Part shown: piece by piece, positions 40,400-50,200 of the stretch
Numbering within the stretch: position 1 is the stretch's first letter
Layout: every line of letters starts with the position of its first letter
From: Halobacillus naozhouensis
GTDB lineage: Bacteria; Bacillota; Bacilli; Bacillales; Halobacillaceae
Length of the DNA stretch: 64,000 nt
Assembly (NCBI RefSeq): GCF_029714185.1
Contig: NZ_CP121671.1
Span: 1,302,001-1,366,000, forward strand
Reading direction: 5' to 3'
Translations under genes and position numbers: made by a program
Notes under the pieces: generated by a model
Databases searched by the model: none
Told to the model about the DNA's origin: nothing
What the model saw: the letters and a program-made list of their open reading frames with translations, nothing else

Positions 40400-40864
40400 T
40401 TAGTCCGGTTTTTTGTACGTAATCATAAATTCTTCATTTGTTAAATAAAAATCACGTTCAGGACGTTCTGGTAACAGCCCTAACCCCTCAAGCTTAAAAT
40501 AATTGATCTTTTTATAAGGATCGCCTTCAATCACAGGAGGCTCTTGTGTTTGCTGTATATACTGGTCTACAGCATGTTGGACGGCGTCTATATCATAGGC
40601 CAATTGTTTGTCTTCTTCGGTGAATATTTCGTAAGTTTCCCGTGACATATAATAGTTTTGTTTGGGTATTCCGTGCAGATAAGGTGCCAGTAATGCATAA
40701 TCGAGTGTTAAGTCGTTATTGATTAAGACTTTTAGCGGGATTTCGTCTGGTTTATCAGCTGCATACTTATGGATCGCCCGCCGTACTTCATCTAATGATA
40801 AATCTTTCACCTCAAGAGACTGTTCTTGCTTTTGCTGGTGCTTCTCCTTCTTTTTTTTCCACAT
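40400..40864 (-). CDS. conserved soluble protein, probably DUF3939
   Basis: A 154-residue protein with a Lys/Gln-rich N-terminus (WKKKKEKHQQKQEQ), then a mixed fold with DEVRRAIHKYAADKPDEIPL and IEGDPYKKINYFKLEGLGLL; it resembles the Bacillus DUF3939 proteins, a call from memory of the family pattern. The ATG at 40864 is used because AAGGAGGG is 8-9 bases upstream; the longer frame to 40924 precedes that signal. Divergent from comK. Confidence 0.6.
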   Translation of the reverse strand: MWKKKKEKHQQKQEQSLEVKDLSLDEVRRAIHKYAADKPDEIPLKVLINNDLTLDYALLAPYLHGIPKQNYYMSRETYEIFTEEDKQLAYDIDAVQHAVDQYIQQTQEPPVIEGDPYKKINYFKLEGLGLLPERPERDFYLTNEEFMITYKKPD

Positions 40865-40942
40865 GCACTTGCCCTCCTTATTAAAATTTTCAGACCCCGA
40901 TATACCATAAATTACCCTTTTCAAGAGGATTGTACTCCCGTA

Positions 40943-40962
40943 AAAAAAGTTTCAACTTTTTT
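40943..40962. promoter_or_regulatory. dyad in the comK upstream region
   Basis: AAAAAAGTT-TC-AACTTTTTT, perfect 9-bp arms with a 2-bp centre, about 90 bp before comK in the divergent promoter region. It resembles an AT-box but does not fit the ComK-box spacing AAAA-N5-TTTT. Confidence 0.4.
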
Positions 40963-41075
40963 GAAAGAATATTTAGACTTTCGGAGCATTTTTTGGTAAA
41001 TTTAAGAAGTATAAGTTACTTGTTCCATTTTACCATGGAAAAAGTCACATGATTATGGAAAGGAAGTTGAGAGAT

Positions 41076-41603
41076 TTGGATTATATTCAAGACAGAGAAT
41101 ATGAGGTAAACCCGCAAACTATGGCTTTAATCGCTAAGTATGATCGGCATGGTCAGGTAATTACGGAAGTGATTGAAAGCGAGGAGCAATTTGACTTACC
41201 TTTTCAGCCTGGTCGAATTATTGATCAATCCTGCCGATATTTTGCCAGCAGCCTTGAAGGGCGTATGGCCGGGACTAAACAAGTAGCTGGGTTTACGCAT
41301 AAGCCACCAATTGTCATTTCCCAGAAAATGGGCATGTATTTCTTCCCTATTATTTCCCCAAAAAGAAAAGAGTGCTCCTGGATCGCCCACAAGTATATTC
41401 GTTCTTATAAAGGAGAAAAAGATCATACCACGACCATCTGCTTTATAAATGGGACGTCCGTTAATGTTCCAGTGTCCGCGGGGATGATTGCGAACCAGGT
41501 CCAGCGAACAGCACAATTCCGATTCATCCTTGAGGATCGTTTAAGTCACACGCCAGCGGCTTCTGCTTCCCAGACTGACCGGGTTGCTGAGAATTTAGCA
41601 TAA
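41076..41603 (+). CDS. comK: ComK competence transcription factor
   Basis: About 175 residues matching ComK, the master regulator of natural competence. Conserved parts: REYEVNPQTMALI (N-terminus), IDQSCRYFASSLEGRMAGTKQ, HKPPIVISQ, CSWIAHKYIRSY, ANQVQRTAQFRFILEDRLSH. It lacks the last 20-30 residues of the B. subtilis protein, which are variable between species. The TTG at 41076 has AAAGGAAG 9 bases before; an ATG at 41049 would add nine residues but lacks a signal. Location beside the yhjD-like and signal-peptidase genes agrees with Bacillus synteny. Confidence 0.85.
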   Translation: MDYIQDREYEVNPQTMALIAKYDRHGQVITEVIESEEQFDLPFQPGRIIDQSCRYFASSLEGRMAGTKQVAGFTHKPPIVISQKMGMYFFPIISPKRKECSWIAHKYIRSYKGEKDHTTTICFINGTSVNVPVSAGMIANQVQRTAQFRFILEDRLSHTPAASASQTDRVAENLA

Positions 41604-41628
41604 GAGGCCGTTCACAGACTCGCCCAGA

Positions 41629-41997
41629 TCACTCAGCAGGCTTATAAACATCTTCCATTAGTTTAAACAAAATACTTTCTACTTTTTTTCTAATAGCTGG
41701 ATTAAAGTAGTTGCGTTTTTCTTCATAGCCGTGGGCTAGAAATAAAAAAGAAGTAAATGAATCATTGCGTCCCGACTCGATCACTTGCAAGTGCTGATGA
41801 TCCATTTGGGCTTTGAGTTTCTGCCTTTCCTTTCTAGCCGCGAGCTCCATTTTGTTCAGCTGCTCCATATACGGCTCTTTAATTTTAAATGGCCCGCGTT
41901 CGAAGTGTTTTCGGTCCTGACGAATGACTGCAATGGCCATTGTCAAAAATAAATGATGTGAGGCAATCTCCAATTCTTCTTGTTTTAAGTGCCGCAT
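41629..41997 (-). CDS. YhjD-like conserved protein
   Basis: A 122-residue helical protein: IASHHLFLTMAIAVIRQDRK, FKIKEPYMEQLNKME, then ESGRNDSFTSFLFLAHGYEEKRNYFNPAIRKKVE. The pattern fits the YhjD family found near comK in Bacillus. Function unknown. The ATG at 41997 follows GGAGGGAG; an extension to 42081 has none. Confidence 0.7.
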   Translation of the reverse strand: MRHLKQEELEIASHHLFLTMAIAVIRQDRKHFERGPFKIKEPYMEQLNKMELAARKERQKLKAQMDHQHLQVIESGRNDSFTSFLFLAHGYEEKRNYFNPAIRKKVESILFKLMEDVYKPAE

Positions 41998-42206
41998 GAG
42001 GCTCCCTCCATGTGATGAGAACGTTTGTTCTTGTATTATTATATCACGATTTTGAAAAATGTATGCAAGAATATTTTTCAAAGGTTAAACATGGCACTGG
42101 AGGGGGAAACTGTAGATGGGCTCATCTTTCAGTAGGCAGGAGCTCGTGTATCTATTAAAATAGAAGAAGCATCTGCTGTTTTCCGGTAATAATAAGGGGC
42201 GCCATC

Positions 42207-42854
42207 ATGTATTTATTGAATATAAACGTAGATAAAATAAAAAAATTAGCCGAAGATGATCGCTTATTCGAATATGTTATTAACCAATTGGAGCAATTAC
42301 AGAGTTTCGGGCCGCTGCCTGGAATTATACTGCCTATGCTTGAAGCATTCTTGCCGATCTTACCGCTAATCGTCTTTGTCCTGGCAAATTCGGTTGTGTA
42401 TGGCCTGTTTAAAGGGTTTTTGTATGCGTGGATAGGAACGGCTTTTGGGTCTATTCTTGTTTTTATGCTCGTTCGACGTTTGGGGCAGAAGAGGTTCTTT
42501 AAAGTAATTAGGAAAAATAAGCAAGTTCGGCGGGTCATGACGTGGCTGGAGGATCACGGGTTCGGGCCCCTGTTTCTATTAATGTGTTTTCCATTCTCGC
42601 CTTCCTCCGTTATTAATGTCGTAGCAGGTCTGTCTACGGTGAGCCGCCAGCAATTTATCCTGGCTGTTCTGCTAGGAAAGTCCGTTATGATCTTTACGGT
42701 GGCCTATGTGGGCAGCAGCATCGTTTCGTTCGCTCAAAATCCGGTCAAGTCGATCGTGGTAGGTGTCTGTATTCTATTGTTTTGGATTCTTGGGAAATTT
42801 ATTGAAAAAAGATTGCAGCGCAAAGCGGAAAAACGTACAGGTCAGAACGGTTAG
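42207..42854 (+). CDS. TVP38/TMEM64-family (DedA-like) membrane protein
   Basis: A 215-residue membrane protein of the TVP38/TMEM64 branch (YhjE-like, DedA superfamily). After an N-terminal amphipathic part, LPGIILPMLEAFLPILPLIVFVLAN contains the re-entrant helix; GTAFGSILVFMLVRRLG has the G-x3-G family motif, and CFPFSPSSVINVVAGLS the second re-entrant element. Related proteins act in lipid or undecaprenyl phosphate flipping; the substrate here is unknown. It precedes the signal peptidase by 39 bp, so they probably form an operon. Confidence 0.85.
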   Translation: MYLLNINVDKIKKLAEDDRLFEYVINQLEQLQSFGPLPGIILPMLEAFLPILPLIVFVLANSVVYGLFKGFLYAWIGTAFGSILVFMLVRRLGQKRFFKVIRKNKQVRRVMTWLEDHGFGPLFLLMCFPFSPSSVINVVAGLSTVSRQQFILAVLLGKSVMIFTVAYVGSSIVSFAQNPVKSIVVGVCILLFWILGKFIEKRLQRKAEKRTGQNG

Positions 42855-42908
42855 ATTCATGTTCAAAGGGGTAGAATAATAGGAGAAGAACATGTGCTGG
42901 AGGATAGA

Positions 42909-43451
42909 ATGATGAAAAAATTCCATAAGATCATTCAGGCTGTGCTGGTGGCGTTTCTGTTGGCATTCGTGTTTAAATCTTATTTATTTGCAAGTTACGT
43001 AGTCGATGGAGAGTCGATGGAACCTACTCTCGAGGACGGGAATCTATTAATGGTTAATAAAGTAGTCTATGACTGGCAGAGCGTAGACCGGGGAGATGTG
43101 ATCGTATTTCATGCCAATGAAACGGAAGATTACGTGAAACGGGTCATTGGCACCGAAGGGGATCACGTTGCTTTCCAGAATGATGTATTATATGTAAACG
43201 GCCAGCGTGTTTCCGAACCTTATTTGGATGAATTAAGGCCAAGGGATGGGAGGCTGTTTACGACCAATTTTACGCTTGAAGAAGTAACTGGAGAACGTGT
43301 AGTTCCAGATAACCATTTGTTTGTGATGGGAGACAATCGAAGAGACAGTCTGGATAGTCGATATTTCGGCTTTGTGTCGACTGAAAGTATTGTCGGGAAA
43401 GTAGATGTCTGTTATTGGCCGGTTTCACAAGTAGATTTACAGTTTAAATAA
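42909..43451 (+). CDS. sipV: type I signal peptidase (SipV-like)
   Basis: A 180-residue P-type signal peptidase. One N-terminal anchor (IIQAVLVAFLLAFVFKSYLF), catalytic Ser36 in GESMEPTL, catalytic Lys77 in YVKRVIG, and the boxes FVMGDNRRDSLDSRYFG (box E). It cleaves signal peptides of exported proteins. Two starts are plausible, GTG 42894 and ATG 42909; the latter has CTGGAGG at 5-6 bases. The symbol rests on synteny with B. subtilis. Confidence 0.9.
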   Translation: MMKKFHKIIQAVLVAFLLAFVFKSYLFASYVVDGESMEPTLEDGNLLMVNKVVYDWQSVDRGDVIVFHANETEDYVKRVIGTEGDHVAFQNDVLYVNGQRVSEPYLDELRPRDGRLFTTNFTLEEVTGERVVPDNHLFVMGDNRRDSLDSRYFGFVSTESIVGKVDVCYWPVSQVDLQFK

Positions 43452-43462
43452 GATGGTCAGAC

Positions 43463-43488
43463 ATCGTCCGGGGCTGGGCGGTTTTTTT
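43463..43488 (+). terminator. terminator of the signal peptidase gene
   Basis: ATCGTCC / GGGCGGT (two wobbles) followed by seven T. Confidence 0.65.
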
Positions 43489-43715
43489 GTGGAAAAATCT
43501 TGACAATTGATAGGAGGAGGTGGTAATTGGGCAGGAGAACAATCCCTCTGAGATAATAATAAAAGCAACCCTATCCTAACTGAATATAAATGGTATAAAA
43601 ATCAATAGACGGTTCCAATTTCCTTAGCCGGCAAATGGCCGCAATGATTGACCAGTACCTCCCAAATAGAGGATACTATAATAAGAGAAAAAATTATCGA
43701 AAAGGGGTACATGAC

Positions 43716-46700
43716 ATGGCGATACAGTTTTTACTTGGACGTTCCGGGGCAGGCAAGGGCGTGCGAGTGCTTGAAGACATTGAAGCAAAGTTAAAAGCTG
43801 ATCCAAAGGGACGGCCGATCATGTATATCGTTCCCGATCAAATGACCTTCCAGCAGGAATATACGCTGCTGAAACGAGACGGTGTGGAAGGATCAATTAG
43901 AGCTCAAGTGTTCAGTTTCTCACGCCTGGCGTGGCGTGTTTTTCAAGAAACGGGCGGCGGAACAAAGAAGTTTATCAGCTCGACTGGCATACAGATGATG
44001 CTGCGAAAGATTGTGGAAGAACGGACGTCAGAGTGGAGAGTTTTTCAGAAGGCCATTGAAAAACAAGGCTTTATTGAGCAGCTTGAAGGGATGATCACGG
44101 AGTTTAAGCGTTATAACATTTCACCGCAAACCTTGCACATGCAAATGAATGCTATGGACCAGATTGTCCATAAAACAAGTCATGAAGAAGGATTACGGGA
44201 TAAGCTTGATGATTTATCCTACATTTTTGAGTACCTCACTGATGCACTGAAAGAACAATACATAGATGGGGAGGACCAGCTGCAGCTGTTGGCTGATAAA
44301 ATTCCAGAAGCCCAATTTTTAGAGGGAGCTGAGGTTTACTTAGATGGGTTCCACAGTTTTACCCCGCAGGAATATACGGTTATCGAGGCACTGCTGAAAA
44401 AGGCTGATCGTGTTGTAGTATCGTTAACGACAGAAACGCCTGAGCTTGAGGAAAATCAGGAACTGGATCTGTTTCATGAAACGAAGGAAACGTACTTTAC
44501 ATTAAAGCAGATGGCTGAACAAGCAGGAGTAGAAATCGAGGGCAGTGTTGAACTGGATCATAACCATGGACGTCTGAAAGGCCAGCCAGCTTTATTGCAC
44601 CTTGAGCGTTATTTTGATCAGCGCCCGGCTCCTGGGTTTGAAAGAGAAGCACCGATCCAAATTGCTGAGGCCGCTCATCCCCGGGCTGAGGTGGAAGGGG
44701 TTGCTCAGGAAATCCTCCGTTTGGTGAGGGATGAAGGTTACCGCTACAAGGACATGGCGGTGCTGATTCGAGAGCCTGAAGTGTATCATAGTTTAATTGA
44801 GACGTTGTTCGTGGATTATGGAATTCCGGTCTTTATCGATGAAAAAAAGACGATGCTGAACCATCCCGTTATGGAATTAATTCGGTCAGGGCTTGATGTA
44901 ATCGAAGGAAACTTTCGTTATGATGCGGTGTTTCGTTTACTGAAAACAGGACTGATCCCCTCGAGTAATCCAACCTTTCCGTTAACAGAGGATGCGATTG
45001 ATGAACTAGAAAACTATGTGCTGGAATACGGGGTACGCCGGCGGGATCGCTGGTTTAGTGAAGAACCGTGGATTTATCAGCGGTTTAGAGGATTCGAGCA
45101 GTCCTCCCAAACAGATGAAGAAAAACAGAAACAGAAGCGGATTAATGCTTATCGCAGGCAAGTCACGAGGGTGCTGGAACCATTTGATAAAGAACTCAGA
45201 GAGGCAGCGACGGTTGAAGAACGTTCCCGAGCGGTTTACGGCTGGCTGGAATCGATGGAAATCCCTGCTCAATTGGAGAAATGGCGAGACCGCTATGATG
45301 AACGAGGAGACATCGAGAAGGGGCGTGAACAGGAGCAAGTTTGGGATGCTCTCTTGCAGCTTTTAGATGAAATGGTCGAGATGGCTGGAGATGAAAAAAT
45401 TTCGCTTCAAGTATTCAGAAGTATTATCGAGAGTGGTCTCGAGTCGCTGACATTCGCTCACGTTCCACCGAGCATGGATCATGTGATCATCGGAAACGTG
45501 GATCGTTCCCGTATTACTGGAATCAAAGCCTCCTTTTTATTAGGGGTTACAGATGGAGTCTGGCCGATGAAACCAACGGCGGACGGTATGATCTCAGAGC
45601 GGGAACGTACGCTGCTAGCCGAAGGCGGTATCAAACTGGCTGACGGCACCAACCGCCAGCTGCTTGATGATCGCTTCTATATGTATTTGGCGTTGACGAT
45701 GGCGTCGGACCATTTATGGCTCAGCTATCCATTAAGCAATGAAGAAGGGAAGTCTAAAGTTCCTTCACAGATCATTCAGCGCCTTGATGAGCTATTTCCA
45801 GCTGTGCGGGACAGTCATGTGCTGCTGAAAGATGCGGATGATGAAGAAGACGCCACGCGTTTCATAACAAACCCTGTGAAAACGAGATCAGCATTAACAT
45901 CACAGCTGTCCCGTTATTTACGAGGCTACCCGCTACCCTCTACCTGGTGGGATGTCCTGAATTGGTATATCAAGGCGGAAGATAAAAATGGTCTAACCAA
46001 TCGAATCTTACACAGTTTATTTTATAAAAATCAGCCGGTGGATTTAGCACAAGATACGAAAAAGCGGATGTTTGATGGCCCGCTGAAGACGAGTGTATCA
46101 CGATTGGAAACGTATCATCGTTGCTCGTATCAATATTTTTCACGGCATAGCTTGAATTTAGAGGAGCGAAAAACGTACAAGCTTGATGCACCAGATATCG
46201 GTCAGCTATTCCACGAGGCTTTGAAGCAGATTACCGAATGGGTCCAGCAGGAGGGGCGTGACTTTGCTGAGCTGAATAAAAACGAAACGGCTCATTATGC
46301 TGAAAAAGTGATGTCCAAACTCGCGCCGATTTTGCAAAACCAAATCTTGCACAGTTCGAATCGGCATCATTATATTAAGCACAAGCTTCAAGGTGTCGTG
46401 TCACGGGCTGCCTTCATATTGAGTGAGCAGGCTAGAAAAAGCCGGTTCTCGCCGGTCGGCCTTGAGCTTGGATTTGGGACAGGGAAGGATGCTAAGCTGC
46501 CGCCATTGTCCCTCGGTCTGCCGAACGGCCATGAGTTAATGCTTCGCGGCCGAATTGACAGGGTAGATCGGGCCTTGCACGAGCAGGCACTCTATCTAAG
46601 AATCATCGATTACAAATCGAGTGAAAAAGGGTTGAATTTAACCGATGTCTACTATGGACTGGCTTTACAGATGCTGGCCTACTTAGACGTTGTGTTAACA

Positions 46701-47234
46701 AATGCTGAGCACTGGCTGGGCACACCGGCTCTGCCGGCCGGAGTTCTTTATTTCCATGTCCATAATCCAATGGTGTCAGGGAAGCAGATCCTCGGTGATG
46801 ATCAGATCGAAGAGGAGATTTTTAAGAAGTTTAAAATGAAAGGTCTCCTGCTTGAGAATGAGCAGTTAGTAAACATGATGGATACGAGTTTGGAAAAAGG
46901 ACAAAGTCAGATTATTCCGGCTGGGCTTAAAGCCAACGGTGGTTTCTATAAAGGGTCAAAAACAATTGAATCTGATCACTTTAATGAATTACGAGGTTAT
47001 ATCCGTGATGTTATGATCGAAGCCGGCCAACGAGTAACGGAAGGTGAGGTTGATCTCAATCCTTACCAAAAAGGACAGCAGCGAGCTTGTGACTACTGTC
47101 CATTCCGCTCCGTTTGCCAATTTGATCCTTCCCTCGAGGATAACGACTACCGTAAGCTCAAGAAATGGAAGGAAGAAGAAGTCATTCAGCAGATAGTGAC
47201 GAGAGAGGAGAATCGATTTGGTAAGCTGGACTAA
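43716..47234 (+). CDS. addB: AddB, ATP-dependent helicase/deoxyribonuclease subunit B
   Basis: A 1172-residue AddB. The N-terminal iron-helicase-like part has a Walker A (GRSGAGKG, residues 8-15). The C-terminal nuclease has GRIDRVDRA and IIDYKSS (catalytic Asp/Lys). Four Cys bind the 4Fe-4S cluster: one in YHRCSYQYFSRH (about 801) and three in RACDYCPFRSVCQF (about 1124-1134). With AddA it resects double-strand breaks to Chi for RecA. The ATG at 43716 follows AAAAGGGG; it overlaps addA by 17 bp. A TATAAT at 43677-43682 may be its -10. Confidence 0.96.
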   Translation: MAIQFLLGRSGAGKGVRVLEDIEAKLKADPKGRPIMYIVPDQMTFQQEYTLLKRDGVEGSIRAQVFSFSRLAWRVFQETGGGTKKFISSTGIQMMLRKIVEERTSEWRVFQKAIEKQGFIEQLEGMITEFKRYNISPQTLHMQMNAMDQIVHKTSHEEGLRDKLDDLSYIFEYLTDALKEQYIDGEDQLQLLADKIPEAQFLEGAEVYLDGFHSFTPQEYTVIEALLKKADRVVVSLTTETPELEENQELDLFHETKETYFTLKQMAEQAGVEIEGSVELDHNHGRLKGQPALLHLERYFDQRPAPGFEREAPIQIAEAAHPRAEVEGVAQEILRLVRDEGYRYKDMAVLIREPEVYHSLIETLFVDYGIPVFIDEKKTMLNHPVMELIRSGLDVIEGNFRYDAVFRLLKTGLIPSSNPTFPLTEDAIDELENYVLEYGVRRRDRWFSEEPWIYQRFRGFEQSSQTDEEKQKQKRINAYRRQVTRVLEPFDKELREAATVEERSRAVYGWLESMEIPAQLEKWRDRYDERGDIEKGREQEQVWDALLQLLDEMVEMAGDEKISLQVFRSIIESGLESLTFAHVPPSMDHVIIGNVDRSRITGIKASFLLGVTDGVWPMKPTADGMISERERTLLAEGGIKLADGTNRQLLDDRFYMYLALTMASDHLWLSYPLSNEEGKSKVPSQIIQRLDELFPAVRDSHVLLKDADDEEDATRFITNPVKTRSALTSQLSRYLRGYPLPSTWWDVLNWYIKAEDKNGLTNRILHSLFYKNQPVDLAQDTKKRMFDGPLKTSVSRLETYHRCSYQYFSRHSLNLEERKTYKLDAPDIGQLFHEALKQITEWVQQEGRDFAELNKNETAHYAEKVMSKLAPILQNQILHSSNRHHYIKHKLQGVVSRAAFILSEQARKSRFSPVGLELGFGTGKDAKLPPLSLGLPNGHELMLRGRIDRVDRALHEQALYLRIIDYKSSEKGLNLTDVYYGLALQMLAYLDVVLTNAEHWLGTPALPAGVLYFHVHNPMVSGKQILGDDQIEEEIFKKFKMKGLLLENEQLVNMMDTSLEKGQSQIIPAGLKANGGFYKGSKTIESDHFNELRGYIRDVMIEAGQRVTEGEVDLNPYQKGQQRACDYCPFRSVCQFDPSLEDNDYRKLKKWKEEEVIQQIVTREENRFGKLD

Positions 47235-50200
47235 AGAACAAGAACGGGCGATCTATACAGAAGGGACCAATATCCTCGTTGCAGCGGCCGCAGGATCGGG
47301 GAAAACAGCTGTCTTGGTTGAGAGAATCATTCAGAAGCTTCTCCATAAAGCGGCACCAGTGGACATTGATTCTCTGCTCGTTGTGACATTTACGAACGCC
47401 GCTGCTCAGGAGATGAGAAACCGGGTCGGCCTGGCATTAGGGCAGGCGCTTGAAGAGAATCCTGGTTCCCAGCATTTAAAGAAACAACTGTCCCTATTGC
47501 AAAATGCTTCGATTTCCACATTGCACTCTTTTTGCATGGAAGTGGTCAGAAAAAATGCCTACATGCTTGATCTGGACCCTGGATTTCGCATTGCAGATGA
47601 CATTGAAGCAGATCTCATCAGGCAAGAGGTCCTTGAGGATTTATTTGAAGATTGGTATGGCAAAGAAGGGGAGGAACGAGATCGTTTCTTTGACGTGGTG
47701 GATCGTTTTTCAAGTGACCGTAGTGATTTAGACGTTGAAAAACTCGTGCTCGATTTATATACCTTCGCGATGCAAAATCCATGGCCTGAACAATGGCTGG
47801 ATGAAATGGTGGAGATGTATGACGTTGATCGAGTGGAAAATGAAGAGGAGCTCGTCTGGCTCACTCATTTGAAGCGTGATGTCACAAGCCAGCTCCATGC
47901 GATTGAAGACGAGGCGTACCAGCTGCTTGAGCTTACGCGTGAGCCGGATGGGCCGTCAAGTTATGGGGAAACGGCAACCCAGGATTTAGAAATGATTCAA
48001 CAGGCCAAAGGAGCACATGCTGTTTCCTGGAGCGAACTGCAAAAGGTGATGACGACAAGCAAATTCTCGGCCTTGTCTCGTAAGAAAATGGATTGTGATG
48101 AAGCGAAAAAGGAACGGGCTAAGAGCATTCGAAATAGCTACAAAAAACGCTGGAATGATATGAAAGATGAATGGTTTCAGCGTACACTAGAGAGCTATTT
48201 GAAAGATATGAAAGAGCTCCATCCCGTAATGGAACAGCTTGCAGTTGTCATTAAAGATTTTCACGAACGATACCGGCTTTTGAAAAAGGAAAAAGCGCTT
48301 GTTGACTTCTCTGACCTTGAACACTACTGTCTGGAAATTTTGTTAGATGAATCGTCAACAAAAGAAAATCCTATGCCATCGCCTGTTGCGAAAAGCTTTC
48401 ACGATCAGTTCAGTGAAGTGTTAATTGATGAATATCAGGATACGAACCTCGTTCAGGAGACGCTTCTGCGGCTGTTAACAGATGGCCAGCAGGCCGGTCA
48501 CCTGTTTATGGTTGGCGACGTCAAGCAAAGTATTTATCGATTCAGGCATGCCGAGCCGTCGTTATTTTTAACAAAATATAAGACCTATGGAGAGCGCCCC
48601 GAGGACGGGGAACGGATCGATCTGGCACGTAACTTCCGCAGCCGCAGACAAGTACTTGATGCGACGAACTACATTTTCCGTCAGCTCTTAGACGAAGAGG
48701 TTGGCGAGATGAATTATGAGCCGGAAGCTGAACTCATCTACAGTAATTCGATCTATGATGAATTAACGAGTGAGGATGCTCGGGCTGAGCTGATGATTAT
48801 TGACCGTGAGGCGAAAGAAGATGATTCTGAGGATGAAGAAGGATATGAGGATTTAGAAAAAGCTCAAATTGAGGCCAGAGCTTATGGCGAGAAGATCCGG
48901 CAGTGGCTCGGTCATGGAGAGGAGTCCCCACTGCTGGTCATTGATAAAGCCACCAGCATGAAGCGGCCGGTGCAATACCGGGATATCGTGATTTTAATGC
49001 GGTCGATGACATGGGCTCCGACCATCGTCGATGAGTTGAAAAAACAGGGAATCCCTGTTTACGCGGAACTGTCGACAGGTTATTTCGAAGCGATCGAAGT
49101 TAAAATCATGCTGAATCTATTAAAAGTGATTGATAATCCGATGCAGGATATTCCGCTTGCTTCTGTGCTTAAATCACCGATTGTCGGACTTGATGAAGAT
49201 GAATTGATGCAGCTTCGTCTGGAAAATCAAAAAGTGAGCTATTATGAGTCGATCCGCTCCTATCACGCCGATCCCGAAACGAGGCATAAGGTGCAGGAGT
49301 TCTTAAACCTGTTAAGCAGCTTTCGAGAACGGGCGCGCCAGGGGGCGTTAGCTGATTTGATTTGGGATATTTTCCGAGAAACCGGCTACTATGATTTCGT
49401 CGGCGGTATGCCAGGCGGCAGGCAGCGTCAAGCTAACTTGCGAGCCTTATATGACCGGGCCAAATCATATGAATCTACTTCCTTCCGTGGTCTGTTCCGT
49501 TTCCTTCGGTTTATTGAACGAATGGAGGAGCGCGGAGATGATCTTGGAGCAGCGAAAGCTCTCGGGGAACAGGAAGATGTGGTACGAATCATGACGATTC
49601 ATAAAAGTAAAGGCCTGGAATTCCCTGTCGTGATCCTGGGAGCCATGGATAAGCAGTTTAATATGATGGATTTACGTCATCGTTACTTGCTTCATAAGGA
49701 TTATGGATTTGGTTCACGATATATTAATCCAGAAAAACGGTTGATGTTTCCAACTTTGGCCTATCATGCCTTAAAACGCATTAAACTCAGGGAACTATTA
49801 GCTGAGGAAATGCGAGTGCTTTATGTAGCTTTAACGAGAGCAAAAGAGAAGCTTATTATGGTTGGAAATGTTGCTTCTTTTGAGAAAAAACAACAGAAGT
49901 GGCAAAACTTTGTCGATCGGCAGGACTGGGTGCTGCCGCCATATGACCGACTTGAGGCGAAGTCCTACCTTGACTGGGTAGGAGCGGCACTGATCCGTCA
50001 CCATGATACCAGTCTTCTTCGTGAAGAACATATCACGGTCAAAACAGCTGAAGCGATCGAACAGGACATTTCCCAGTGGCAAGTCATGCTAAAGCATAAA
50101 AAAGATTTTGCCGATGTGAGTGAGCTTGAGAAGCAGCGGGATGAGCAATTACAAGAGTATATTTCCGAGTGGAAGCCGATGCCGACTGAAGCAGAAAACG

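Noticed and set aside
42155..42557. Minus-strand open frames over the TVP38 gene.
   Set aside because: The plus strand carries a clear TVP38/TMEM64 protein with a start signal; the opposite frames have no family pattern.
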